A stretch of 64,000 nt of DNA. Origin: Blattabacterium cuenoti. Its GTDB lineage: Bacteria > Bacteroidota > Bacteroidia > Flavobacteriales > Blattabacteriaceae. This document shows positions 38,368-48,176 of the stretch, piece after piece. Each line of letters begins with the position of its first letter. Position 1 is the first letter of the stretch. The position numbers and the translations under genes are program-made. The notes beneath the pieces are model-generated. The model saw only the letters and a list, made by a program, of their open reading frames with translations. It had not been told where the DNA came from and ran no database searches. The stretch is from contig NZ_CP059218.1 of NCBI RefSeq assembly GCF_014252335.1, positions 236,165-300,164 on the forward strand, in the 5' to 3' direction.

Positions 38368-39000
38368 TCATTCAGATAAATAATCCAAAAGTCCACTATA
38401 ATTAGCTTTCATAGTTTTTTCTCCTTTTTTCCAATTAGCAGGACATACTTCTCCGTTTTGTTCATAAGATTGAAGTGCATCTACAATTCTAATTGCTTCA
38501 TTAACATTTCTTCCTAAAGGAAAATCATTAATTAGAATATGTCTAATAATTCCTTTTATATCTATTATAAACAACCCTCTATAAGCTATTAACTCTCCCT
38601 GAGTTTTAACAAATAAAGACTCTTTATTATAAATCCATTCACCAGATAAAACTCCATAATTGTAAGATATAATTTTATTAATATCAGATACTAAAGGATA
38701 TGTAATACCACATATACCACCTTGTTTTTTTGGAATTTGTAACCAACTCCAATGAGCTTGTTCTGAATCCGTAGAAATTGCAATAAGTTGTACATTTTTA
38801 GATTGAAAATTTTTCAAATTGTCTTGAAAAACATATAATTCTGTAGGGCAAACAAAAGTAAAATCCTTGGGATAAAATAAAAGAATGACATATTTTTTTC
38901 CGTGAAACTGTTCTAAAGTAAAATTTTGTACAATATTTTTACCATTCAATACTGCAGATGCTGAAAAATTAGGAGCTTGTTTTCCAATTAAGTTATTCAT
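38368..39000 (-). CDS. 2-Cys peroxiredoxin (AhpC/Prx type)
   Basis: Thiol peroxidase that reduces hydrogen peroxide and organic peroxides. The peroxidatic cysteine lies in FTFVCPTEL near residue 51, and the resolving cysteine in VCPANWKKGEKTM near the C terminus, so it is a typical 2-Cys enzyme. Length is 210 residues. It could be an important oxidative-stress defence in a reduced genome. Its reductase is not in the window. Confidence 0.92.
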   Translation of the reverse strand: MNNLIGKQAPNFSASAVLNGKNIVQNFTLEQFHGKKYVILLFYPKDFTFVCPTELYVFQDNLKNFQSKNVQLIAISTDSEQAHWSWLQIPKKQGGICGITYPLVSDINKIISYNYGVLSGEWIYNKESLFVKTQGELIAYRGLFIIDIKGIIRHILINDFPLGRNVNEAIRIVDALQSYEQNGEVCPANWKKGEKTMKANYSGLLDYLSE

Positions 39001-39063
39001 TATTCATCAATATTTTATACTAATTTACCCAAATTATTTATAAGAATCAAAAACTCAAACTCA

Positions 39064-40929
39064 TTATCCAATCACATATCTATGAAGTTTTTTATGAATT
39101 TTATTTTTTAAATATGTTAAATGCATAATTTTTTTTATAATTATAGAATTATTATCCTTTTCTATATTGTTTTGAAAATTTGTAATTTCTTTATTAATTA
39201 ATTTCGAAATACACTTAGACTTATATAATAATAAAATATCCATAAAATACTGACTAAATTGTTCTTCTTTGGAAGGGACTTCAATTCCTTTTTTATTCCA
39301 TTTTGATAAAAAATAAGATTTATCTTGATTTTTTGCATTAAATTTTTTAAAAATATCTAATTTTTTCAATTGATCTATAGATCGTTTTTTTAAAACAATT
39401 TGAGAAAATAATTGTTGACGAGAATCAAAATCTATAAGTAAATAATCTTTATAAGATAAAAAACTATCTTGTATGACTTTTAAAAGTGTAATATGATTAT
39501 TTTTTTCTCCTTTTTTTATTATTTTATCTCCATAATTTAAAATTAATTGTATCAATGTTTTTTCAATAGTATAAAAATTGGCATTTTTAATATTAGTTAT
39601 TATATCTATATCTTTTTTTATTTTAGTGGTTTTTATTTTTTGTTTATTTATTATGTGTTCTAATTCAGAATCAATAATTTCTTTTTTGATGTCAAATAAC
39701 TGAGAAGTTTCTTGAAGAAAGAATTCTTTTTGAAGAGAATGAGAAATTTTTGAAATGATTTTTAAAATATTTAAAACTAAGAACGATTTTTTAACTGGAT
39801 CACCTTTATAAAATTTTTCAAAAATTTTTTTTTTGTAAGAAATAAAACTATAATTATTTTTATATATAAAATGTAATAATTGAGAATAAGAATATCGTTT
39901 GACCATAGAATCTGGATCTTCTCCGTTAGGAAGCAATAATATACGTACATTCATTTCTTGCTCAATAATCATAGTTATTACCCTCAATGCTGCTTTAATT
40001 CCAGAACGGTCTCCGTCATAAAATATAATAATGGTTTTTGCAAATTTTTTTATTAACAAAATTTGATCAATCGTAAGAGATGTTCCCGAAGAAGAAACAA
40101 CATTTTTGATTCCAAATTGATGTAATGAAAGAACATCAATGTATCCTTCTACTAAATAACAAAATCCTTCTTTTAAAATACTTCTCTTAGCTTGAAATAA
40201 TCCATATAGAATTTTACTTTTTTGAAAAATATCACTTTCAGACGAATTAATATATTTTGTAGGATAAATATTATTAAGTATTCTACCTCCAAAACCTACT
40301 ACTTGACCATATAAATTATAAATTGGAAACATAACACGATTACGAAAACAATCAAAATAATTATTGTTGTTATATCGAGTCAACCCAGAATTTTTTAAAT
40401 CATTTATATTATATCCCTTTTCCAAATAAATTTTAGTAAATTGATCACCATAAGTAGGTGCATATCCTAATCCAAATTTTGAAATTGTTGTCATATTCAA
40501 CCCTCTATTTTGCATAAGATATCTCAATCCATTTTCTTTTCCTTCTTTAGAATATAATTGACGAATAAAAAAAGAAGTAGCATTTTTTTGGATTAAATAT
40601 AATTTTTCATATTTTTTATCTTGTTTGATTGTATGACTACATTTAGGTATTTGTATATTATATCTTTTTGCTAAAAAATGCAAAGATTCTACATAAGTAA
40701 AATGTTCGTGTTCCATCAGAAACGTAATTACATTTCCACCTTTTCCAGAACTAAAATCTTTCCATATTTTTTTTATTGGAGAAACAACTAAAGATGGTGT
40801 TTTTTCATTCGAAAATGGACTAAGTCCTCTATAATTCATTCCACTTTTCTTTAAATTCACAAAATCCCCAATTACTTCTTCTATACAAGAAATAGAAAAT
40901 ATTTTTTCTATAATTTCTCTAGAAATCAT
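39064..40929 (-). CDS. dnaG: DNA primase DnaG
   Basis: Synthesises RNA primers for replication. The central domain has VEGYIDVLSLHQFGIKN and the TOPRIM aspartates in IIIFYDGDRSG. The N-terminal zinc-domain fold is recognisable (SPFSNEKTPSLVVSP and DFSSGKGGN, about residues 36-66), but none of the four zinc ligands remains: the positions carry Ser37, Ser40, Asp58 and Ser61 where CHC2 primases have C, H, C, C. The C-terminal DnaB-binding region is lysine-rich and poorly conserved. Length is 621 residues. Confidence 0.93.
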   Translation of the reverse strand: MISREIIEKIFSISCIEEVIGDFVNLKKSGMNYRGLSPFSNEKTPSLVVSPIKKIWKDFSSGKGGNVITFLMEHEHFTYVESLHFLAKRYNIQIPKCSHTIKQDKKYEKLYLIQKNATSFFIRQLYSKEGKENGLRYLMQNRGLNMTTISKFGLGYAPTYGDQFTKIYLEKGYNINDLKNSGLTRYNNNNYFDCFRNRVMFPIYNLYGQVVGFGGRILNNIYPTKYINSSESDIFQKSKILYGLFQAKRSILKEGFCYLVEGYIDVLSLHQFGIKNVVSSSGTSLTIDQILLIKKFAKTIIIFYDGDRSGIKAALRVITMIIEQEMNVRILLLPNGEDPDSMVKRYSYSQLLHFIYKNNYSFISYKKKIFEKFYKGDPVKKSFLVLNILKIISKISHSLQKEFFLQETSQLFDIKKEIIDSELEHIINKQKIKTTKIKKDIDIITNIKNANFYTIEKTLIQLILNYGDKIIKKGEKNNHITLLKVIQDSFLSYKDYLLIDFDSRQQLFSQIVLKKRSIDQLKKLDIFKKFNAKNQDKSYFLSKWNKKGIEVPSKEEQFSQYFMDILLLYKSKCISKLINKEITNFQNNIEKDNNSIIIKKIMHLTYLKNKIHKKLHRYVIG

Positions 40930-40949
40930 AATAAATAGAAATGTAATTA

Positions 40950-41606
40950 TTAATATACAGATTTCATTTTTTTAATAATTTTTGTCGGATGAGAAGCAGA
41001 AAAAATACTACTTCCTGATACTAAAATATCAGCTCCATTTTTAAATAATACTGAAGAATTATCTAAATTAATTCCACCATCTATTTCTATTAAAGCAGAA
41101 GATTGTTCTTTTGATATTAAATCTTTAGCATCTTTTAATTTTTTATAGGTTTGTATAATAAATTTTTGTCCACTAAAACCAGGATTGACACTCATTAATA
41201 AAACAAAATCTATATATTTTATGATGTCTTTTAAAAGAAGTATAGGAGTATGTGGATTCAATGCAACACCAACCTTCATCCCATTTTCTTTAATATAAGA
41301 AATCGTTCTATTTAAATGAATACATGCTTCATAATGAATATGTATATGATCTGCTCCATATTGTTTAAACTGTTTGATATATCGTTCAGGTTGAAAAATC
41401 ATTAAATGGACGTCTATAGGTTTGGATGCATATTTTTTGACATATTGAATAAATAATCCACCAAACGAAATATTAGAAACAAAAGAATAATCCATAATAT
41501 CAATATGAAACCAATCTGCATCACTGTTATTTAACATTTCGATATCTCTATATAGAAACGCTAAATCAGCAGATAATAAAGAAGGAGCTATAATTTTTTT
41601 TTTCAT
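40950..41606 (-). CDS. rpe: Ribulose-phosphate 3-epimerase
   Basis: Interconverts ribulose 5-phosphate and xylulose 5-phosphate in the non-oxidative pentose phosphate pathway. It is a metal-dependent TIM barrel with the characteristic series APSLLSADLAFL, WFHIDIMD, IDVHLMI, MSVNPGFSGQKFI and IDGGIN. Length of 218 residues is normal. It lies 15 bp after fabI and 20 bp before dnaG on the same strand. Confidence 0.95.
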   Translation of the reverse strand: MKKKIIAPSLLSADLAFLYRDIEMLNNSDADWFHIDIMDYSFVSNISFGGLFIQYVKKYASKPIDVHLMIFQPERYIKQFKQYGADHIHIHYEACIHLNRTISYIKENGMKVGVALNPHTPILLLKDIIKYIDFVLLMSVNPGFSGQKFIIQTYKKLKDAKDLISKEQSSALIEIDGGINLDNSSVLFKNGADILVSGSSIFSASHPTKIIKKMKSVY

Positions 41607-41621
41607 ATTAAATTCAATAAT

Positions 41622-42422
41622 TTATGATATAATAGTATCAAGAATTCCAATTTTAGAAAAACCTCCATCATGATATAAATTTTGCATAGTAACTTTCCTA
41701 GTTAAATCAGAAAAAAGTGTAATAATATAATCTGCACAATCTTTTGCAGAAGCATTTCCTAATGGTGATAATTTGTCAGAAAAAATAAAAAATTGTTTGA
41801 ATCCTTTGATAGCATTTGCAGACGTAGTAATACTAGGAGATTGTGATACTGTATTAACTCTAACTTTGTTTTTAAGCCCCCAATAATAACCAAAATTTCG
41901 TGTAATACTTTCTAAATAAGATTTATAATCAGACATATCAACATAATTAGGAAAACATCGTTGAGATGCAACGTAAGTGATAGCTACTATAGATCCCCAT
42001 TTATTCATAGCATTTTTTTCCCAAGCCGTTTTCATAATTTTGTGGTAAGATACTGCGGATATATCCCATCCTTTTTTTAAAAACTCATAATTAATAGTAG
42101 GATAAGATCTTTTCTTTCTAAGATTAATAGACATAGCTATAGAATGCAAAATAAAATCTATTTTTCCTCCAAAAAAATCTAAACTTTTATCAAATAAAAT
42201 ATCTAAATCATGCATTGAAGTAGCATCTGCTGGAATAATAATAGACTCTGTTTGATTAGATAATTTTTTAATATTTCCCATTCTTAATGCTGCTGGTGTA
42301 TTTGTTAGAATGAAAGTAGCTTTTTCTTCATATGCCTTTTCTGCGACTTTCCATGCAATTGAAGATTCGTCTAAAGCTCCGAAAATGATTCCTTTTTTAC
42401 CCTTCAATAAATTATAAGACAT
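41622..42422 (-). CDS. fabI: Enoyl-ACP reductase (NADH)
   Basis: Short-chain dehydrogenase that reduces enoyl-ACP in the last step of each fatty-acid elongation round. The start GKKGIIFGALDESSIAWKVAE is the FabI form of the nucleotide-binding loop, and the catalytic Tyr-x6-Lys pattern appears as YVDMSDYK near residue 160. Length is 266 residues. Neighbouring genes are unrelated in pathway. Confidence 0.92.
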   Translation of the reverse strand: MSYNLLKGKKGIIFGALDESSIAWKVAEKAYEEKATFILTNTPAALRMGNIKKLSNQTESIIIPADATSMHDLDILFDKSLDFFGGKIDFILHSIAMSINLRKKRSYPTINYEFLKKGWDISAVSYHKIMKTAWEKNAMNKWGSIVAITYVASQRCFPNYVDMSDYKSYLESITRNFGYYWGLKNKVRVNTVSQSPSITTSANAIKGFKQFFIFSDKLSPLGNASAKDCADYIITLFSDLTRKVTMQNLYHDGGFSKIGILDTIIS

Positions 42423-42455
42423 AATTTGTTTACATTAAAATTTTAATTAAATTAA

Positions 42456-43697
42456 TTAAAAATGAAACATTTCTTTTATGCAAGAAACATAATCTAATTT
42501 TTCCCATGTAAAAAGTTCTACTTCTTTTTCCTTTTTATTTCCCATTATATCAACAAAAGACTTTTTAGTTTTCATTGGAATTTTTCCCATATGTCCATAT
42601 GTCGATGTTTCTTCATAAATGGGATTACTCAATTTTAATCTATCTATTATAGCATAAGGGCTAAAATCAAAATTTTTCCGTAGTTTATAAACTATTTCTT
42701 CGTCATGAATTTTTGGTTTAGAAGTGCCATAAGTATTAACAAAGATTCCTATAGGATCTGATATTCCAATCGAATAAGAAATCTGAATTAATAATTCATC
42801 TGCAATTCCTGCAGCAACAAGATTTTTTGCAATATGCCGAGCCGCGTAAGATCCAGATCTATCTATTTTTGATGGATCTTTTCCAGAAAAAGCACCACCT
42901 CCGTGAGAACCTCTTCCACCATACGTATCAACTATAATTTTTCGACCTGTCAATCCAGTATCTCCATGAGGACCACCTATGACAAATCTTCCTAGAGGGT
43001 TGATATAATACTTTGTTTTGTTTGTAAATAGTCTGTTTATGTTTTTTGAAAACAGTTTTTGTACCCTTGGTATTAAAATATTTCTAATATCTTTTACTAT
43101 TCTTTGATGCATTTTTGTTTCTGTATCAAATTCATCATGTTGAGTGGATATCACAATAGCATGAATATGAATAGGTACATGTTTATTAGAATATTCTAAA
43201 GTCACTTGTGATTTAGCATCTGGACGTAAATAAGTCATTTTTTCTCCTTCATATCTTATTGCCTGAAGTTCCCTTAACAAATGATTAGCCATTTCTAATG
43301 ATAACGGCATATAATTATCTGTTTCTTTAGTTGCATATCCAAATACTATTCCCTGATCTCCAGCTCCTTGATAGTTTTTATGATATTTATATAAATCTAA
43401 AGATTGTTCTTGAATCGAAGATATAATTCCACAAGAATCTGCATTAAATTTGTATTCATTTTTAGTATATCCAATTCTTCTCAGAAGATCACGAGCTATT
43501 TTTGAAAAATTGACCAAAATTTTAGAATTCACTTCTCCAGCTAATATAATTTGACCTGTGGTCACTAATGTTTCTATAGCAACTCTAGATTCTGAATCAT
43601 ATGCCAAAAAATGATCTAATATAGCATCTGATATTTGATCAGATATTTTATCAGGATGTCCTTCTGAAACAGATTCGCTAGTAAATAAATAAGACAT
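42456..43697 (-). CDS. metK: S-adenosylmethionine synthase
   Basis: Makes S-adenosylmethionine from methionine and ATP, feeding the methyltransferases in this window (rsmG, trmD, prmC, rlmB). Clear motifs: GHPDKISDQISDAILDHFL near residue 14, GAGDQGIVFGYA near residue 111 and GGRGSHGGGAFSGKDPSKIDRS near residue 260. Length is 413 residues. It follows the DAHP synthase gene by 9 bp and is probably cotranscribed with the aromatic genes. Confidence 0.96.
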   Translation of the reverse strand: MSYLFTSESVSEGHPDKISDQISDAILDHFLAYDSESRVAIETLVTTGQIILAGEVNSKILVNFSKIARDLLRRIGYTKNEYKFNADSCGIISSIQEQSLDLYKYHKNYQGAGDQGIVFGYATKETDNYMPLSLEMANHLLRELQAIRYEGEKMTYLRPDAKSQVTLEYSNKHVPIHIHAIVISTQHDEFDTETKMHQRIVKDIRNILIPRVQKLFSKNINRLFTNKTKYYINPLGRFVIGGPHGDTGLTGRKIIVDTYGGRGSHGGGAFSGKDPSKIDRSGSYAARHIAKNLVAAGIADELLIQISYSIGISDPIGIFVNTYGTSKPKIHDEEIVYKLRKNFDFSPYAIIDRLKLSNPIYEETSTYGHMGKIPMKTKKSFVDIMGNKKEKEVELFTWEKLDYVSCIKEMFHF

Positions 43698-43706
43698 AAG
43701 ATTATA

Positions 43707-44792
43707 TTACATATTTTTTTGAATATTTATAGATTCTTCATGTAATAGTTTGAAAAAATTTTCTATAATACTTTCCGAAATACCTAGTTCTTGTCCTAAC
43801 TTTAAAGATCTAGTCAATATATATTTCCATCTATCTGGCTGAACAAAAGATAAATATTTTGTTTTTTTCAAAATTCCTAATTGTTTAGATATTTTCATTC
43901 TTTCTGATAAAAGATAAATCATATTGTCATCTATTTCATCAATTAAAATTCTTAATGAATTCAAACTAGCCTGATCATCATTCTGTTTTTTATTTTTTGT
44001 ATATTTTAAATTTCTCAACAAATCTGTAACTTCTTCTGGTGTCATTTGCTGTTTCACATCACTCCATGCATGCAATGGATCACAATGACTTTCAATCATA
44101 AAACCATCATATTTGAATAAATGATAAGCAATTTTTGCTATATCATAAATTCCAGTTTTATTTCCACAAATATGAGAAGGATCACAAATTAAAGGAATTC
44201 TAGAAAACATTTTACGAAATTTTAACAAAATATTCCAATTAGGTTGATTACGTAATCTTGAATTGTTATAGGTATAAAATCCACGATGTATTACTCCTAA
44301 TTTTCGAATTCCTTTTGCAAATAAACGTTCTAGTGCTCCTATCCATAATTCTAAATCCGGATGAATAGGATTTTTGACTAAAATGATGATTTCTTTATTT
44401 CCTTCTAGAGAATCCGCTATTTCTTGAATAATAAATGGACTTGCAGTACTCCTAGCTCCTATCCAAAGGATATCTATATCAAAGGATAGTGCTAATTTTA
44501 CGTGTTTTTCATTAGCAACTTCTGTTGCTACCATGTATCCTGTATCCTGTTTGACTTTTTGTAACCAATGCAACCCTTTTTCTCCTATTCCCTCAAAATT
44601 ATTTGGTTTGGTTCTTGGTTTCCATATACCTGCCCTAAATATATTTATGTATTTATTATCTAACCTTTTAGCCGTTTCTAAAACTTGTGCTTCACTTTCT
44701 GCACTACAAGGACCAGAAATCGTAATAGGTTTATTAAATTTATCAATCCAAGACCTATCTATTTTATTATTAATAATATTTTTTTCCATCAC
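43707..44792 (-). CDS. Bifunctional DAHP synthase / chorismate mutase
   Basis: Catalyses the entry step of the shikimate pathway and the branch step from chorismate to prephenate. The DAHP synthase domain (type I beta) fills about residues 15-260, with ISGPCSAESEAQ, GIWKPRTKPNNFEG and CDPSHICG. An AroQ-type chorismate mutase domain occupies about 270-361 (SLRILIDEIDDNMIYLLSERM..SKQLGILKK). The fusion in this order is typical of Bacteroidota. It lies in a four-gene run with pheA, an aminotransferase and tyrA. The mutase domain may confer feedback control by prephenate, but this is inference. Confidence 0.93.
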   Translation of the reverse strand: MMEKNIINNKIDRSWIDKFNKPITISGPCSAESEAQVLETAKRLDNKYINIFRAGIWKPRTKPNNFEGIGEKGLHWLQKVKQDTGYMVATEVANEKHVKLALSFDIDILWIGARSTASPFIIQEIADSLEGNKEIIILVKNPIHPDLELWIGALERLFAKGIRKLGVIHRGFYTYNNSRLRNQPNWNILLKFRKMFSRIPLICDPSHICGNKTGIYDIAKIAYHLFKYDGFMIESHCDPLHAWSDVKQQMTPEEVTDLLRNLKYTKNKKQNDDQASLNSLRILIDEIDDNMIYLLSERMKISKQLGILKKTKYLSFVQPDRWKYILTRSLKLGQELGISESIIENFFKLLHEESINIQKNM

Positions 44793-44798
44793 AAAACA

Positions 44799-45650
44799 TT
44801 AATTTATATATATTTTTGATTTTTTGATCATATCATTTGCTGTTTTTATATATTGATCAATACAATTTAATTTATTCTTTTTCAAAAGAATTTGAAATTT
44901 TTTTAAATAAGTCATATAAACTTCTATAGATTTAATTAAATTTTCTCTATTAGAAAGAAAAATTGGTACCCACGTTTCAGATCTACTTTTTGCCAAACGT
45001 GTAGTTGATTCCCAACCACTACCCATCATATCAAACATTTCCTTATTATCTTTTTTATCCAAAATAGAATTTGCTAAAGAAAAGGAAACTACATGAGGCA
45101 AATGAGATCCATAAGAAATATAAAAATCATGTTCTTTGGATGTTAAATAAATGATGCGCATTTTCATGATTGAGTATATTTTTTCTGTTATGGAAATCGC
45201 ATCTGGATCACTATGTTCTGAATCACATAAAACACAATTTTTTTTATGAAATAGACTAGGATTGGCTGATCTTGGTCCAGAAGTTTCAATTCCAGCAATA
45301 GGATGTGTAGCTACAAAACGACTTCTTTTTGGGTGAAAAGAAACACTATTACAAATATTAAATTTTGTAGATCCAGTATCTAAAATCACAGTATTATTTT
45401 TAATATTAGTTAAAATATTTGGAAGAAGTTTTTCTATTCCATCTACTGGAATAGACAAAATAATAACTGATGATTGCATAATAAGCTCATCTATTGGAAG
45501 TACCTCATCTATAATTCCTAATTTTATAGCATTAAGAGCATTTTTTTCATTTTGATCTGTACCTATAAATCGAGTCCCAAAATTGGAGTTTTTTAATTTT
45601 AAACTGATAGATCCTCCAATTAATCCTAATCCTATAATTCCAATGATCAT
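44799..45650 (-). CDS. tyrA: Prephenate dehydrogenase
   Basis: NAD-dependent enzyme giving 4-hydroxyphenylpyruvate, the tyrosine precursor. The N-terminal Rossmann loop GIIGLGLIGGSIS and the substrate-site segment ATHPIAGIETSGP with the catalytic histidine are visible. A helical C-terminal domain has SHLPHVVSFSLAN and GSGWESTTRLAKS. Length is 283 residues, a simple form without a fused mutase. It overlaps the upstream aminotransferase by 4 bp. Confidence 0.93.
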   Translation of the reverse strand: MIIGIIGLGLIGGSISLKLKNSNFGTRFIGTDQNEKNALNAIKLGIIDEVLPIDELIMQSSVIILSIPVDGIEKLLPNILTNIKNNTVILDTGSTKFNICNSVSFHPKRSRFVATHPIAGIETSGPRSANPSLFHKKNCVLCDSEHSDPDAISITEKIYSIMKMRIIYLTSKEHDFYISYGSHLPHVVSFSLANSILDKKDNKEMFDMMGSGWESTTRLAKSRSETWVPIFLSNRENLIKSIEVYMTYLKKFQILLKKNKLNCIDQYIKTANDMIKKSKIYIN

Positions 45651-46801
45651 GAATAAATTCTATTTTTTGCCTTTTTTAAATTCGTAATAGAACTACACAT
45701 AGATAATCTGACATAACCTTTACCATTATTACCAAACAAACTTCCAGGAGTAATAAAAATGTGATATTTTTGTAAAATTTTTTCCGACCACTTTATATCA
45801 TTATGCTCTCCATTTTGTATTTTTGCCCAAACAAATATTCCGGAACTTTCTTTTCTATATTTTAAAGATAAACGATCACATATTTCCCATACTATTTTTT
45901 TTCTTTTATAATATTCTATATTCAATTTATCAAACCAAGAATTATGTTGATTCATTGCTTCAATAGCCCCGATTTGAATTGGATAATACATTCCAGAATC
46001 CATTTGACTTTTTACTTTTAAAATATTGTTCAAAAATTCTTGATTACCAATTAACATCCCAATACGCCATCCTGCCATATTATAACTTTTACTTAAAGAA
46101 TTTAATTCTAGAGATATATCTTTAGATTCTGGAATATTAAAAATGCTTAAAGGATGTTCATTATTTAATATAAAACTATAAGGATTATCATGCACTAATA
46201 AAATATTATTTCTTTTTGCAAAACGTACTATTTCTGTTAACTGATCAAAAGTTGCAGTAGTACCTGTAGGCATATGAGGATAATTAATCCACATTATTTT
46301 CACATTAGTTAAATCTTGTTTTTCCATAGTTTTTATATTTGGAATCCAGTTTTCTTGTTCATGAAGATGATAATATATAATTTCTGATCCAACAAGTTGA
46401 GAAATAGATGAATAAACAGGATATCCAGGATTTGGAATCAATACTTTATTACCTTTTTCCAGATAAGCCATACTAATATGCATAATTCCTTCTTTAGATC
46501 CCATTAAAGGTAAAATTTCTTTATTTGGATCTAAATCAACTTGATAATTTTTTTTATACCAAACAGAAATAGTTTGTCTTAATTTTTCTATTCCAATATA
46601 ACTTTGATAAGTATTTGCATCATATAATTCTGAAGCATTTTTCATTTTTTGTATTACTTCATTTGGAGGTAGTAAATCAGGATTTCCAATACCCAAATTA
46701 ATAACACTTATTCCTTTTTTATTAAGATTATAAATTTCTTTCATTTTCTCGGAAAAAAAGTATTCTGATATATTATGCATTCTTTTTGCTACTACAATCA
46801 T
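45647..46801 (-). CDS. Class I aminotransferase of the aromatic amino acid run
   Basis: PLP-dependent aminotransferase, probably the last step to phenylalanine and tyrosine. The features NLGIGNPDLLPP, MGSKEGIMHISMAYL, NYPHMPTG, the VHDNPYSF segment and the PLP-lysine segment LNSLSKSYNMAGWRIGM define fold type I. Its ATG overlaps the pheA stop (TAATG), and it overlaps tyrA by 4 bp. This tight coupling, together with a separate aspartate aminotransferase at 31751, supports an aromatic role. Substrate preference cannot be read from sequence. Confidence 0.88.
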   Translation of the reverse strand: MIVVAKRMHNISEYFFSEKMKEIYNLNKKGISVINLGIGNPDLLPPNEVIQKMKNASELYDANTYQSYIGIEKLRQTISVWYKKNYQVDLDPNKEILPLMGSKEGIMHISMAYLEKGNKVLIPNPGYPVYSSISQLVGSEIIYYHLHEQENWIPNIKTMEKQDLTNVKIMWINYPHMPTGTTATFDQLTEIVRFAKRNNILLVHDNPYSFILNNEHPLSIFNIPESKDISLELNSLSKSYNMAGWRIGMLIGNQEFLNNILKVKSQMDSGMYYPIQIGAIEAMNQHNSWFDKLNIEYYKRKKIVWEICDRLSLKYRKESSGIFVWAKIQNGEHNDIKWSEKILQKYHIFITPGSLFGNNGKGYVRLSMCSSITNLKKAKNRIYS

Positions 46802-47643
46802 TATAATCTAATTATTCCTTTTTTATATTCTCCCATAATATAAAATTGATGAATACATGAGACATTTTTAATCTTATTTTTCATCAATTTATAATCTTTG
46901 ATGTTATTGAAAATAATATCCACATAAAAAGAATATTCCCATGGTCTTTGTATTATTGGAATAGATTGTATTTTAGTCATATTAATTCCTAAATTAGATA
47001 TTAAACTCAATATTTGAGCAAGACTACCTGTCGTATGCAATATTTTAAATATTAATGAAGCTTTATTAAAATTATCTTCCTCTTTTTGTTTTTTTGAAAA
47101 ATTTTTTATTATGAAAAATCTAGTAAAATTTTTATTAATAGTTTGTATATTACTTGATATAATTTCCAATCCATATTCTATAGCTGCATCTGAAGATGCA
47201 ATAGCTGCTAATCCTTTTTTTTTAAAATTAGAAATATATTTTGCTGCTGATGCTGTATCCGAATATTTATAGATTTGTATATCTGGATGTTCCTCTAGAA
47301 ATAGTTCACATTGCAATAATGCCATTGGATGAGAATAAATTTTTTTAATATCCTCTATTGTTTGTCCAGGATAAGCCATTAAATGATGTTGAATTGGCAT
47401 ATACACTTCTCCAACTATTCTTAAATTATATTCATACAATAGACTATAATTAGTCAAAATAGTACCAGCAATAGTATTTTCTATTGCCATAACACCAAGA
47501 TCCACATTTGATAGAAAAACAGAAATAGCCAACTCTCTAAAAGAAGAACATTCGATTAATGTATAACTACATCCTTTAAAATATTTTGAAACAGCTGCAT
47601 GATGAAAACATCCCTTAACACCTTGTATAGCTATTTTTTTCAT
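46801..47643 (-). CDS. pheA: Prephenate dehydratase
   Basis: Converts prephenate to phenylpyruvate. The N-terminal IAIQGVKGCFHHAAVSKYF, the central IENTIAGTIL and the catalytic-region NKNFTRFFII are the family hallmarks. A C-terminal ACT-like segment (ASLIFKILHTTGSLAQILSLISNLGINMTKIQS) suggests regulation by phenylalanine. The frame opens with a TTG at 47649; I use the ATG at 47643. It is first in a (-) strand run that continues to mtaB. Confidence 0.93.
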   Translation of the reverse strand: MKKIAIQGVKGCFHHAAVSKYFKGCSYTLIECSSFRELAISVFLSNVDLGVMAIENTIAGTILTNYSLLYEYNLRIVGEVYMPIQHHLMAYPGQTIEDIKKIYSHPMALLQCELFLEEHPDIQIYKYSDTASAAKYISNFKKKGLAAIASSDAAIEYGLEIISSNIQTINKNFTRFFIIKNFSKKQKEEDNFNKASLIFKILHTTGSLAQILSLISNLGINMTKIQSIPIIQRPWEYSFYVDIIFNNIKDYKLMKNKIKNVSCIHQFYIMGEYKKGIIRL

Positions 47644-47649
47644 GAACAA

Positions 47650-48176
47650 AATATATCCATTTACTTTACTACTGACTCTACTACACTCATACTTTCTTTA
47701 CTCCAACAATATGAAATTAACAGATATGATATATTAAATATAAAAAATAATTTTGTTTTATGCAATCTAAAATTAGCATTATACTACATTCATTATTGAT
47801 TTTATTATATTCTATTGGAATATGTTGTAATATTAGGTGTTACTGTTATGCCTTACCTCATATATACTCATATATATTGACATTATAATTCAAAAATAAA
47901 CAATAAATGATACAATTGAAGTTCAGCTGGTAAAAAAATGAAAATTCAGTACGTACTAAACAGCCATAATTAATTTATAAGAATTTACTTGATGTATCTA
48001 TTTCGTTAGTTAGCTAGCTTTTTTGATTAATTATGCTACTATACTAATTATATATGATGCTTACAAAACAGTACATACATATATTTATTATGGCCATAAT
48101 ATGGCAATTTTGTGCCAATATTATATTGGACAATAACATTAAAAAATTGTTTGTTTTGATATAAAAATATTTTTAA
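47650..48176. other. Gene-free island between pheA and rplI
   Basis: About 530 bp with no convincing coding frame, tRNA or known RNA. It contains short perfect palindromes (AGTACGTACT at 47948-47957, AGCTAGCT at 48012-48019) and, near the rplI end, a cluster of overlapping hairpins at 48086-48129. It must hold the promoter of the pheA run and the 3' end of the rplI transcript. Confidence 0.7.
48086..48129. terminator. Cluster of overlapping inverted repeats downstream of rplI
   Basis: Three elements share bases: a perfect 16-bp palindrome TATTATGGCCATAATA at 48086-48101, a stem TGGCA/TGCCA with 6-nt loop at 48102-48117, and a stem CCAAT/ATTGG at 48115-48129 that competes with the second. They lie about 50-90 bases past the rplI stop, a sensible place to end the rpsF-rpsR-rplI transcript. 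No strong U-tract follows, so a termination role is inference. Confidence 0.35.

Noticed and set aside
47920-47960. tRNA D-arm-like text (GTTCAGCTGGT) in the pheA-rplI gap
   Set aside because: No matching acceptor stem, anticodon arm or T arm (GGTTCGA) could be found around it.
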